Shown one piece after another: positions 10,511-21,680 of a stretch of 64,000 bases of DNA (the stretch's first letter is position 1; every line of letters starts with the position of its first letter). Both the position numbers and the translations under genes were made by a program. The notes below the pieces were generated by a model. That model ran no database searches. It was not told the origin of the DNA and worked only from the letters and a program-made list of their open reading frames with translations. The stretch is from Nereocystis luetkeana. Lineage: Eukaryota; Sar; Phaeophyceae; Laminariales; Laminariaceae. The stretch spans positions 9,086,388 to 9,150,387 of the forward strand of contig JARUPZ010000008.1 of NCBI GenBank assembly GCA_031213475.1, read 5' to 3'.

Positions 10511-12360
10511 TCCAAAAATTCAGGAACCGATCAACCATCTTCGGACAAGAGCTAAAAAAGAGATGTGCATTCCTTCGGGGAGGGCCAACGTTTCTAAAGT
10601 TGGAAACTCGAAAACGCTTCCCCCCCTCTCTCCTTTGCCCCCTGCCCCCCCCCCCCCCCCCCAAGCACGACGCAAAACAAATCTAGGTGATATACATATA
10701 TTATATATGGAAACAACGTGATCAGTAGCGCCCCAGCTGTTGTTCGAGGTGTCTCTATCGTAAGGAGTGAGCAGAAACGGTGCTAATTCTCGGAAGAAGG
10801 GAGAATCTAACAGCAAAAAAAAAAAATCACGAGATTCGCGACTTTTGGGCATGACAAAAAGATCACGATCCATGACATTTCGGTTCTTCTAACGAAAACA
10901 GCTGAAAAGCGTCATGTTTTTTCGTGATATTTCTCCCAACAACAAAAAAAAAAATCCCGACATTCAAAAGCAACGATTTTCGCCGGTGGAGCCAACTGTC
11001 GCGAGTGGGGCGCGGTCAGACGAAATCGATTTTAGCCGAATGAGCCTGTGGCCCGGCCCGTGATACGTTGGAACCACACGGGCCGAAGCCCGACGCTGCC
11101 TGCGAGATTTCCAATCTCACCGACCGTCGGCCTATACCCCGGTCCCGGGGTTCCATCTGGCAGGCCGCCTGCCGGGCCTGGCCTGTGACATTTCTCAGGT
11201 CATTTCTACTTTTGTCTCCGAAATGTGGCTCCTCCTCCTCCTCCTCCTCCTCCTCCTCCTCCTCCTCCTCCTCCTCCTCCTCCTCATTCCTCCTCGAAAT
11301 TTGGAGGCGGGTGAAGGAAGGCTCATAACCTCGAGGGTCATGACCTGAAGGAATAATGCATGTTGAGGCTCTGTCTTCTATGAGAAGAGATGCAGAGGCG
11401 GCACCGAAGTGTCTGTGAAGATCACTTGTGATGAAGAAAGAAGATGGTTTGAAATTGCCGCTTAATTGGCCATTATAGAAGGAATCTTGATCCCAGAGAT
11501 CAAGAGGAGAAGAGGAAAGGAGAAGAAGAGAGGAAAGGAAAGGAAGAAGAGGAGAAATGGAAAAAGAGTGAGCAATGTGGGGCATGCCATCACCTGATCA
11601 CGAGACAATGCCCATGCTACGGGCAGGTTTATTCTACAGCGGCCCGTCAAGGTTCCGTGAACCGTTCCTAGCAATGTCCCTGCAACGTTCTATGTAGCGT
11701 ACTCGTAACGTTCTATGGAATGCTACCTGCTACCTATTGTGGTAGACTATAGCTATACCCTGCGTTACGATCAGTATGATAGATAAGTTGAATACAGTGC
11801 GTCGGCAAGAAAGAACAAACTCAAGTTTCGCCGCACATCGTATTTCTCCGCATCTATCATAAGATACTCTTTGTAAGCTCGCGTGAAGTGACTGCACATC
11901 ACAATAGATATGGATGTCAACGTCCATATATTGGCTGACAGCGGGCGCCCAGCGGCGGTGTCTTTGGGTATAGCCGCCCGTTCGTTGTCCACAAGCGGCG
12001 TGCGAAGCAGAGTCTGCCATGCCCCCATACCCGGCCTTCGGGTACCGTTGGTCCGCGTGGGTTGCGTATAGTGCCTCGATCAGGCGTGTTTGGAGACACG
12101 ACGAATGTCACGAATCGCGATTTTGTTCTTTTTTTTTAGGGGAAATCTAGGAAAAATGGCGTCACGAATCGTGATTTTATTATGTTCGTTAGGAATGGCC
12201 CTAACACGAGCAACAAGCACATGAGTAGTACCCCCCCCCCCCCCCCGCCCCGATCTCCCCCAGCACGACAAGGAATGCGATAAATACTCCGCACACAGAA
12301 TATACTTGTAGTATATCATATATATATACATACCAGGTATGTATTTACTTCGACATAAGT
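10511..12360. other. No gene seen; TCC tract and C-runs
   Basis: Contains a C-run (10647-10662), a 60-bp TCC tract (11226-11287) and a purine-rich block (11500-11570). Around 12160-12260 a short string ACGAATCGCGATTTTGTT is repeated 55 bp apart. Open frames here are driven by these tracts. Confidence 0.5.
11226..11287. repeat. (TCC)n microsatellite
   Basis: About 20 uninterrupted CTC/TCC triplets. Confidence 0.95.
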
Positions 12361-12411
12361 ATATATAAAGACCTATCTATACCAAATGAGACGCGAAGTC
12401 CAAAAGTTTTA

Positions 12412-12598
12412 TTTCGAAGTTATTATTATTTCTCTTGCCATCCGACAATGTATGTGCAGCATGATCTTCAACATGGATCACTCATATAACTTTCCCGAAA
12501 GAAGAAAACCTCAGAAACAAAAGGAAACCCATGCACCTAGTCTACCTCCCTCCCTTCTGTGCCAAACTTTCGGCTTGTCTACTCTATTTGCTGTTATT
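12412..12598 (-). mobile_element. LINE 3' tail copy inside M5
   Basis: TTATTATTATTTCTCTTGCC through ATCCGACAATGTATGTGCAG and CGGCTTGTCTACTCTATTTG, reading 3' to 5' on plus. It is one of the longer tails and matches the 3' end of the LINE at 38866-39060 along its whole length. Confidence 0.85.
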
Positions 12599-13278
12599 GC
12601 TTTCAAAAAACAGCCGAAAATTTCCTCGTACCCCGGCGCTGTGGGAAAAAAGAGAAAAAATGTTATTGTTTTTTTTTTTTTTTTTTTTTTTTCCCCAACG
12701 GCTGTAGGCGGCGCAATTTGTTTTTTATGGTTGCAGATTTTGTCAACACGCTGAATGGAAACCAGCTCGTGCGACGATCGACGCTCGATCTCAGCAGAAA
12801 CTCACAGCCCACGGCCAGCCCGCTCGGCGTCCGGCAAGGCCACAACGACTATAGATGACGGCCTCGAAGATATCAGGTGGATCCATGGTCTAGGGGGCGA
12901 GAGCTTGCCGGCGACGTCGTACGGTATATATATCCTCCCAAAACCTGAAAAAAACTCTTATTTTTGCCATTCGAGACGGATGGAGAAGTTTTGTCTTCTG
13001 TTTTGTGCACACCGGCGCACAGTTGTATTTTTATCGCCACGTGACACCAGCCATGATGGTGTGAAGACGGTGAACCCAATAGGGTGGGGTCGGAGCCCCT
13101 AACGAGCGCACTCTGTTCAGAGTTCATGACGCAGTCGTTGGTTGTATGTCGATCGATGTCTGTCAAGGACCCTCGGAATCTCTCGCCGCTTCGAAACAAA
13201 GATCGGCCAAGTTTTTCTCGAGCCGATGTTGATCCAACATCGGCCCCACCAGGGTTTTGCCTTTATCCAGGGCTTTTC

Positions 13279-14152
13279 GTGGGTCGTGGGTCGGGTCGCG
13301 TGGTGTTCAAACTGTCACGGGTCGGGACGGGTCGGGTCGGGTCGGGTCAAGAGGTGGTGATGAAAAGCTCACGTCTATAGGGTCAGATCGTGACCCGCCG
13401 GAAGCCGGTCTCTCGCGGGTCGGGTCAGCATGATCACCCGCGAGTTGTTTTTTTCTGACCCGCGGGTCGGACCAGCGCATTCGGCTCGCGGACGACACTT
13501 CTTGGATCACTTCCCGCTCTCTCCCCCAAGGGCTTCTTCTCTCGTACAAATACAAATACTCAAGAATACTCTTTTGGCATATTACGGGGGACCCTAGTTA
13601 ACAGGACCTATGGTGTACATAAAAACCTATATATTTCGCTATTTTTACTAACAATATTTGGTCCTGTTAACTATGGCCCCCCGTAATACTATTAATACTT
13701 TAAAACACCGCCAATTCGTATACGAAGTACATACGCATGCCCACATCGATTCACACCCATCACCACATCCAGCTCATAGAACGCTGCGGGGCACTAAAAT
13801 GAACCTAACTAAATTGTTTCTGAAGTGCCGACCCACGGGCCAGGTCCGCGGGTCGAACCTTCGGGTCAAGATAAATGGTCTCGCGAGAATCAAGGTGACC
13901 CGACCCGCATGAAACCCGCGTCTCACGGGTCAATTGGAATGTGGCGGGTCGGGTCGCGGGTCAGGAGGTTTTGAATCTCGCGGGTCCGGTCGGGTCGGGT
14001 CGGGTCGTGTCGTGTCAGGAGATTTTCAAATCTCACGGGTCGGGTCAAGAGGCTTTTAAAATCTCGCAGGTCGGGTCGGGTCAAGTCAGCACACCGAATT
14101 TCTTTTCACGGGTTGAGTCATCGGGTCAACTGTGACCCGACCCGACCCGTGA
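13279..14152. repeat. GGGTC-rich inverted block inserted in M5
   Basis: Starts GTGGGTCGTGGGTCGGGTC and ends TGACCCGACCCGACCCG, so its ends are inverted GGGTC runs. Inside are units of roughly 40 bp with GGGTCGGGTC, AGGAGGTTTTGAATCTC and ATCTCACGGGTCGGGTC. The M5 copy at 62260-62290 lacks it and shows the empty site. An M1 MITE (13580-13688) is nested inside. Confidence 0.75.
13580..13688. mobile_element. MITE family M1, intact, nested in the GGGTC block
   Basis: TATTACGGGGGACCCTAGTT left and CTATGGCCCCCCGTAATA right; the core reads ACCTATATATTTCGCTATTT. Confidence 0.9.
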
Positions 14153-14312
14153 GGTTTAGATTTTTTTTTTTTCTCTAAACGTGCCCATATAGGAAGCGTG
14201 TTCTAAATATTTTCGGAGGGTATCTTTGTGAAGTTCAAGCTTTTTATGGATACTTCGCTTTCCCATTGGCATAGGGGTAACAGCTTACATATTTTTGTGT
14301 TTTGTCACATTG

Positions 14313-14352
14313 TACAATGCGCAGCACGATCTTCGACGTTGATCACTCATAC
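14313..14352 (-). mobile_element. LINE 3' tail scrap
   Basis: ACAATGCGCAGCACGATCTT then CGACGTTGATCACTCATAC, a worn piece of the LINE tail. Confidence 0.55.
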
Positions 14353-14382
14353 AAAGAAAATAGACGATGTTTTTTCTTATTA

Positions 14383-14425
14383 GTAACATAATTTGGTCCC
14401 ATTTACTTTTGGTCCACCGAAATAG
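14383..14425. mobile_element. MITE family M1, right half only
   Basis: ATTAGTAACATAATTTGGTCC then CATTTACTTTTGGTCCACCG. Confidence 0.6.
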
Positions 14426-14644
14426 ATAGGCAGACACATTCCCGATCTCTGAATCATGTTCTTCTAGCTCATCTCGTAGCTGGATGGGACCCCGTGTGTC
14501 CCGTGGAGTAATATATATCTGTGTACAGTAGTAGTATAGCACATGCATGTTTCCTGGGTTGGATCTGTACTGCACAGATATATCCTGCACATATATATCC
14601 TCACCCAACGACAAGTACAGTATAGTGAGGCATTACTACAGTGT

Positions 14645-14781
14645 TATTTCGGGGGGCCATATGAAATAGTACCTCACGGCACAGACAAACACCTACTGCC
14701 TACCAGGTATACATTTCGCTATTTTTACCAACAATATTTTGGTCCTATTTACTACTGCAGCAGTATAGGTCCCCCGTAATA
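14645..14781. mobile_element. MITE family M1 with two micro-insertions
   Basis: TATTTCGGGGGGCCATATGA left. TACCAGGTA lies at 14701-14709 in the core. The right arm reads TACTACTGCAGCAGTATAGG where the family has TACTATGG, a second TA-bounded gain of about 12 bp. Both gains are within one 137-bp element. Confidence 0.85.
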
Positions 14782-14835
14782 ATATCAACAATAATATTGG
14801 ATGATTTTCTTATTTCACAGGAAGAAAGCGATGAG

Positions 14836-14908
14836 CGATCATCAATGTTGAAGATCGTGCTGCACATTGTCGGATGGCAAGGGAAATAATAATAATGATT
14901 TCGTGTGC
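14836..14908 (+). mobile_element. LINE 3' tail copy
   Basis: GATCATCAATGTTGAAGATC and GCACATTGTCGGATGGCAAG, then GGAAATAATAATAATGAT. Confidence 0.8.
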
Positions 14909-16300
14909 CCGAAGACGGAAAATAAATAATTACCTCTATTTCCAGTACGAAATAATTTAATAGAAACCGAGATCAATTTATTTAATTGTTTTGGTCAGAT
15001 AGCAGTGGTAGGAACTCATGATGAGCTGTCTCTACGAGCCGTGTGCACAAAAACCGTTCATTGTTGTTGCGTGTGGTCTAAATCTCACGGGAATAGTTAG
15101 CGACGAAATACCTTGGCGGTGCTGGGATTCAGAGGGCATGTATTATATGCTAGCGACAGTAGTACGGCCAACGATATACCAGGTAGATAAATAGTAGTAG
15201 TAGCAGAAAATAAATTTTGTATACCAGGTATACCAGGTATAGACCTACGATAAGAAACAACAACAAACTAACTGCGGAGAGAGCGTGAACAATGCAGACA
15301 AATAAATCAGAAGTTTGTGCTTCACCGCAGAACAATAAGTAACAAGTCTAAGAAAACAAGGTTGCCGTTCTGGCTCATACAAGCAACAACGTGAGCAGCA
15401 ACCGGGGCAATAAATGGTCATTATGATTTCCCTTGCCATCCGACAATGTGCAGCATGTTCGTCACCTCACAGGCAACGGTATAGCCCAGACTGCATGTGG
15501 CAGTCTATGGATGAATGTTTCAGGTCATGTATTATTGGCCTCCAACAAGGTAAGGGCACATAAGAAGTGAGCCTCCTGCGTCACCGCTTACAACCTCAGA
15601 TGTCAAGAGGCACATGATCCACAACAGGCAATGGCACCAAAACCGGTACGTAACTGTCATTTAAAGAGACCAAACGAACACAGCATGATATAATAGTAAA
15701 ATAATGCTTCTTTGGCATTTTTTTTTTTTTTCCGCCATTCTATCATACATACAAAGTATGACAAGCCAGACAGGAAATCGAAATGGTTGAAAGCGAAACA
15801 AAGCATATGCCCGGTACCAGGGACAGCCAAGACTACTTTTCCTCGTGCCAATGTGGCCTGTGTTTCTCTCCCAATGATCGCCTCGCACGACTACAGGAGG
15901 TCTACCCAAAACTGTTCATCGTGCCGATGAAAAAAAGTGGCCGTCGGAAGCAGTCCGGTAATTCATCACCGAGGTGTCACTGGCAATCAGATCTACAAAA
16001 AATAGCAGCTGCTGTTGCTGTTGCTGGGCCAGCCAAAAGCTTGTACCCTTCCTCCCCCCCTCCCCCCTCCGCCGTGGCTACTTACTAAGTACCTCAAAAA
16101 TTCCCCCATCCCCGGAAAATACCATCACAAATTCTTCCTACACACACAGACTCTTGCGGGAAATCCACACTACTTCGTACCTGGTACGACCGATTGCAGT
16201 ACGTCTGTTCGACTGTACGTCGTACGACCGAAACACACACACCACCCACGAGGCCGGACCGTGAGTTGTTCCGCGGCAAACCGGGTTTCAGATCTCACAT
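14909..16300. other. No gene seen; one LINE-tail scrap
   Basis: A short minus-strand LINE tail is at 15425-15460 (CCCTTGCCATCCGACAATGT). Three TACCAGGTA motifs lie at 15177-15240. No convincing coding or RNA feature. Confidence 0.5.
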
Positions 16301-16319
16301 AAAAGGGTGATCGGTCCGC

Positions 16320-16620
16320 CATCGCGACAACGCGTCCCGAAGGCTGACCTCACAAGAACGACCGGCCAATTATCGCGACACAAAATGTCTCGAGGAATGA
16401 CCGCACAAGAACGACCGGCCGATCATCGCGACACAAAATGTCCCGAGGAGTGACCGCACAAGAACGACCGGCCAATCATCGCGACACAAAACGTCCCGAA
16501 AGGCTGACCTCACAGGAACGTCCGGCCAATCAACGCGACACAAAACGTCCCGAAAGGCTGACCTCACAAGAAAAAAACCGATCGGTCCGTCACCGTGACG
16601 AAACGCCCAGAGTATTGACC
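16320..16620. repeat. 53-bp minisatellite, about five units
   Basis: Unit contains ATCGCGACACAAAACGTCCC, GACCTCACAAGAACG and ACCGGCCAATC. Two variants alternate (GAGGAATGACCGCAC versus GAAAGGCTGACCTCAC). The outer units are more worn than the inner ones. Confidence 0.88.
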
Positions 16621-16767
16621 CCACAAAGGGCGCGATCGATCCATCGTTGCGGGGATTTTTTTTTCGTGTGATACAAACTGAGTACCGACCCCACACAAGC
16701 TCACAAGGAAGGGCGATTTGGTCGGTATCAGGAACCGAGTGGGGGGAGGGACACGGGCGTGGGACGG

Positions 16768-16800
16768 GTACGCTGCACTGCACTGCACTGCACTGCACTG
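16768..16800. repeat. (TGCAC)n pentanucleotide tract
   Basis: About six units of CTGCA/TGCAC. Confidence 0.9.
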
Positions 16801-17225
16801 TCGCGTTGCGCGTGGCAGACGAGGTGCGTGGGGGGTATGTCTTCCGACCCTAGCCCCCCTGCACCGCATGCCATCGGCCTCGACACATCCAAGGTGGGAC
16901 GAGGACAAGGACGAGGACGAGAGTGCAACGAGACGCACGGACGAAACAACAACGAACAAATTCAACACAAGTCAACTCGAACTCAATTTCAACTCCGACA
17001 AAACACCAGAAGGCACGGCCGGGAAACATTGCCACCAAATCAAACGGGTGGGGACGATAACAAAAAAAAAAAATGAACAACACACAAACATCATCGTTTT
17101 TGTTTCGGCCAACGCAACAAATACTATTCTTATACTAGCCGGGGATACCACGGGAACACCGAAGTCAAGGGACAGAGGACACCATTAAACAAAGGTAGGT
17201 CTAATAGGGTGTAAAACTCTCTCGA

Positions 17226-17460
17226 TGTACCCGGGTAACTACCTGGGTATGATGTACCTGGGTACCTACCCGGGTACGATGTACCCGGCTACTTACCCGG
17301 GTGTGATGTACCCGGGTGTGATGTACCCGGCTACTTACCCGGGTGTGATGTACCCGGGTGTGATGTACCCGGATATGATGTACCCGGGTATCAACCCTGG
17401 TATGATGTACCCGGCTATCTACCCAGGTATGATGCACCCGGGTATCTAACCTGGTATGAC
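17226..17460. repeat. 15-bp minisatellite in the probable 3' UTR of MC5E
   Basis: About 15 imperfect copies of a unit like GATGTACCCGGGTGT, with alternates ending GGCTACTTACCC. The array begins about 55 bp past the epimerase stop on the minus strand, so it probably lies in the transcript's 3' UTR. The unit is a multiple of three, so it reads open on the plus strand as a MYPGV-type repeat, but I see no reason to call that coding. Confidence 0.85.
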
Positions 17461-17514
17461 CCACCCGAGTATGTAAAACAATGTACTCCAAACGAATCCG
17501 TTGCAACAAGTTTT

Positions 17515-17833
17515 CTAGCAATAGTCAATGTCCCCGCCCTTGACCGTCGCATCGGTCTTGCTCTCGCCGTCCAAGCAGGCGCCGTTCGCGAGCTTAAGCC
17601 TGGTGGCGTCGAGGCCGGTGTTTCCCGACATGAAAGTCTCCTTGGCGTCGTCGAAGCGGATCGTCGTAGCATCCACGAAGGTGTTGTCGAGGAACTGGGT
17701 ACCGTCGGCCTCCTTGATCTTGAGGGTCTCCTGACCCCCGATGAAGGCGTTCTCGCGGAAAATGTTGTTCTGAGGCCGCCCGGTGTCCACCACATCGGGC
17801 GTGTCGGAGCCCAGGTACGTGTAGGCGTTGTAC
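17515..17833 (-). CDS. MC5E: MC5E exon 7 and stop
   Basis: 319 bp; the first base completes the split Lys codon, then YNAYTYLGSDTPDVVDTGRP through to GGDIDYC and TAG. The acceptor is GATCAG|GTACAAC. This is the C-terminal cap of the helix, with a conserved GRPQNNIF segment and two cysteines (GACLDG and the C-terminal Cys) that could form a disulphide in the secreted protein. Confidence 0.93.
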
Positions 17834-20800
17834 CTGATCGACCGGACCGGGGAAGGCGTTGCGGCGAAACGGCGGTCAACAAAAGAGCAGAGCAGGGGCC
17901 GTACATGGGCCCGAGAAAAAAATCCCCGATACACTAGTTAGTTTTACGTGCTACACTCGATACAGTTAGTTTGCACCCATTGCGAGCAGGCGCTGCTGTG
18001 CGCCTGATCGGAGAAGGCGGTATCAACGAGGGGCCGCGCGGGATAGAGAAACTACACGTGAAAACAAAATATGTTAACGGTTGTGTTCGATAATGCTCGA
18101 AACTCTTTCGACAGTATTTGAGGCGTTTTTTAGGAGAGCGTAAAAGCTTACGAGGCATAGCTTGGATCCTTCTGGCAATTTTGTTCATTATCGGGTAAGT
18201 ACCGTAACATTCGTTCTTTATTTTGTTTTCATCCGATGAAAAACATGCAAAAAACTGAAAACGTTAAACAGCAGAAAGAATATGAGCCTATTTCGTTAGA
18301 CTACTCAGCACAAGTAGGCGTTATACCTGAGCAGAGGAGGCGGTAGGTATATACACGCCAGGGGAGTCTAGATTTTTAACATACATTCTAGCTCTATATT
18401 TGAGAGAAGCGCCGATAAAAGAAAAAGGCTAAAACGGCTTGGCACACGAGCATGCTGCATTGCAGGAGCTACGCGATACAAATTTCATGCCCGCAGCTAT
18501 CGATAACGATAACGGGGGGACCATATAGTTAATAGGACCTATGGTAAGTAAACATAAACACCTATGTATTAACCATTTTTTACTAAAAATATTTGGTCCT
18601 ATTAACTATGGTCCCCCGAACAAATAACACCTGGTATGATTAATACTACCTTTCAAGACAAGCGGTGTTTTCTCACTTGGTAGAGTTGTCCAGGGTGTTT
18701 TTCTCGAAGAGGTTGTCGGCGCATCCCACGGACATCCTGATGCCGTACTTGTTGTTCTCGAAGACGTTGCCGGAAACGACGGCGTTCAAAGACTCCAGCA
18801 TCGCCATGCCAGCGTCGCCATTGTCGTGTACGTAATTGTCTAGTTTTGCGAAGGATAGCAAAGAAAAAAAAGAAAGAAAAAAAGAAAAGCGGGTGGCGGG
18901 GGGGGGGGGGGGGGGGGGAGTCATCGAGTGAGGGCCGATGGGATAAAAAAAGGGCGGGGGGGAAACAATAAAAGTTCATACAACACACATATATCTGACA
19001 TATGTATCAGATACTTGGTACACACATCTCGCAGATCGGATGCATACCTGACGGTTCACATGGCTGATCAGATACAACCTCTGACGGGAATGCATGCACG
19101 TCTGGCATATCAAATCAGCTCTTTCTCTTCATCTCGAGTTCTACTGTTGTAGATCGTCGTGGGGCGGTAGTGGCGCGTAGTTGCTTTGAGCAAAGGATGG
19201 AAAACAGTGGGGCGAGTGAAGGGTCAATGGGACAAAAAAAGGGGGAATGTATACATATATAATATATTTACTTCGTTATATATACTTCGTATATATAAAA
19301 GTTCACACACACATATCTACCAGATCAGATCCACGTTTCATGATCCACAGATCTGCACGGGAAGGGAGATACATACCTAGTAAATAAATAGGACCCATGG
19401 TACCACAAACACGTTGTCTAGAAAACAGTGGGGTGAGTGAAGGGTCAATGGGACAAAAAAGGAACAATATATATATATACTGGTATATGAATAAAAGTTC
19501 ACACATATCAATACATATCTACCAGATCAGATCCTCGTTTTATGACCTATATACGTGCACGGGGAGAGAGATACATACCAGGTAGTAAATAGGACCTACG
19601 GCACACTTTAAAACCTATATATTTAGCTATTTTTACCGACAATATTTGGTCCTACTTACTGTGGTCCCCCGTAATAGATGACACCCCCCCGCCTGCTCTC
19701 GCTCTTCTTAACGACACCGTAGAACGCCAAAATAGAAAGGATCTGTGGGTGATCTGCTGCTGCCGCAGAAACCTCGTCATCTGTCTGATGCCGCGTGCCG
19801 GTCGATTGGTGCCGAGGGAGACGAAGAAATCGCCACCAGTGGCCTGCTGAAAGTCAACAGCTTCACAAACGAGAGGCCGATACACTTGCACTTCTCTACC
19901 AGGTGTGCTGTCTACTTGGTGTCCGTTTGTTACGCGGGCAAAGCGTCCCGCGTAGTTGTTTGTTTGTTCGTTTGTTTCTTTGTTTTGTTTATTTTTTTCC
20001 TTGATCCGTTTGTGTAGTTTATTTTTCAAAATCTTACTCGGCAGCACAACTACTTTTAACAATCCTCGACCGGCGACCGTTGTGCCTGTCTACAGCCGCG
20101 TGAAACAGGATTTTCATCCCGTCGGAGGTGCGCTAATTTCTACCAGTAGGGCCGGTGCCCCCCAGTCTCGAAAGGGATGCATGCGTGGCCAATGGTCAAA
20201 TGACCGAGGCAAGCAAAATATGAGTACCCTCCCCCTCCCCACATACACAAAGGATACCGACGGATGTCTTAAAAAACGCCTTCCATATAGAGTGAACTCT
20301 TCTTACCCTTGACAATGGCGTCGTCGCTGCTCCGGTGGAGGAAGATGCCGGCAGACGACTCGGCACCGCCGTACACCTCGTTTCCCTGACATACATTGGA
20401 GGGTTTTCCAAGCAAACAGGCGGGTGTGAGGTGTTGTATGGTAAGGGGAGGGAGGGGACGGGTTGGGTTCAAAAGCGGTATGAGGCGGGAGCGGGGGAGG
20501 GTGGCAGGGGGTGGAAAGGGAGGGGGAGGGGGGTTTATTTTCAGGAACGTAGGGGCGGGGGGGGGGGGGGGGGGGGGGGGGGTACTCGTGCCATGCACAC
20601 CAGGGTGTTGATGTTGTGCCATGCATGGCCGTAGTCGTATGAGATCATAGATCCTGGCATCCCTGAAATGCCGGGATGGAGCGACGTCGGGTTCTCGTTG
20701 ACCAGGCAGGCATTGCTTGCACCAATAGGAGGCTGCGGACGGACGATTGCGAGGGATCATGGCGATCAGAACCCGCCGAAACGCCTCCAGGAACCATGTT

Positions 20801-21629
20801 TTTCGACCGCGTTTGACTCTCTGATTCAAGTGTTTTACCCCGTGAAAACTGCTCCAGTTTTGTACTACAGACAGTACTTCAACACTGCGTGAACGAGGAA
20901 AAAAAAAAAAAACCCTTGCCGAACAAGTCGTGCTCGTCTACCTGGATGGACACGCCGTTGCAGCGCTTGGAGGCGATGATGCCGTGGTACCCGTTGTTGT
21001 AGACGGTGTTGTCGTGGATGGTCAAGAAGTCGCTGTCGTCGTGGGGGTCGAACCCGTAGCCCGAGTTGTCGTGCATCTTGTTCCTCCTCCAGTCTCCCTT
21101 CTCGTGGCCGTACGTGTACACTCCGAAACGGTTGTGGTGAATGTCCGAGTTGTAGATGTTGCCGTACACGTTGACCTCGTCGAACACTTCCGGGTTGCTC
21201 TTGTCCTTGCAGAAGCCTCGGACCTGGACCGGTTCAGATAGGTTGAGCGCCGGTAGGATGTAGTGAAAAACACAACACAAACAAAAAAACACGGGAGAGC
21301 TGTGTGACATGACACTATCGCGGATTTCCTCTCGAAACCGTCATCCTTGCTCAAAAGAGCGGCGCATGATACCTCGATCGCGCCTTGCTCTGTTAATGGT
21401 ATCAGGAAGCGCCTTACTTACATCACATCTTGAAGGATGGACAATACATGTATGTGTATTCTGTATTTGGCGGGAACACATATCTGACAGCGGTCGAACG
21501 AAGGGGTGTGGGTGTGGGGTGCGCGTGCACGCACGTTGAGGGCACTGCCTGCGCTTTCGGCGACGGATCTCAGAGAATAGCATGAGTAATGACGGCGGAT
21601 AGAGAAAACTTGCTGAACTTACTGTAAGA

Positions 21630-21680
<51 letters not shown>

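Larger units (their letters stand above)
12361..14276. mobile_element. TIR element M5 carrying two insertions
   Basis: Left end AGACCTATCTATACCAAATG and right end CATTGGCATAGG are inverted. The internal order (AAACAGCCGAAAATTTCC, CAACGGCTGTAGGCGGCGCA, ATGACGGCCTCGAAGATATC, CAACATCGGCCCC) matches the uninterrupted copy at 61561-62402. This copy is longer because it received a LINE tail (12412-12598) and a GGGTC-rich block (13279-14152). No conserved open frame, so it is a non-autonomous DNA element. Confidence 0.8.

Noticed and set aside
16320-16620. CRISPR-like array
   Set aside because: Units are directly adjacent with no unique spacers. It is a minisatellite in a eukaryotic genome.
17225-17449. 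MYPG-repeat peptide on plus
   Set aside because: It is the 15-bp minisatellite next to the epimerase stop and lies antisense to its probable 3' UTR.
20930-21241. Val-rich plus-strand frame opposite epimerase exon 4; similar shadows opposite exons 1, 3 and 7
   Set aside because: Open only because the GC-rich coding exon lacks stops on the other strand. The minus-strand protein is a clear family member.
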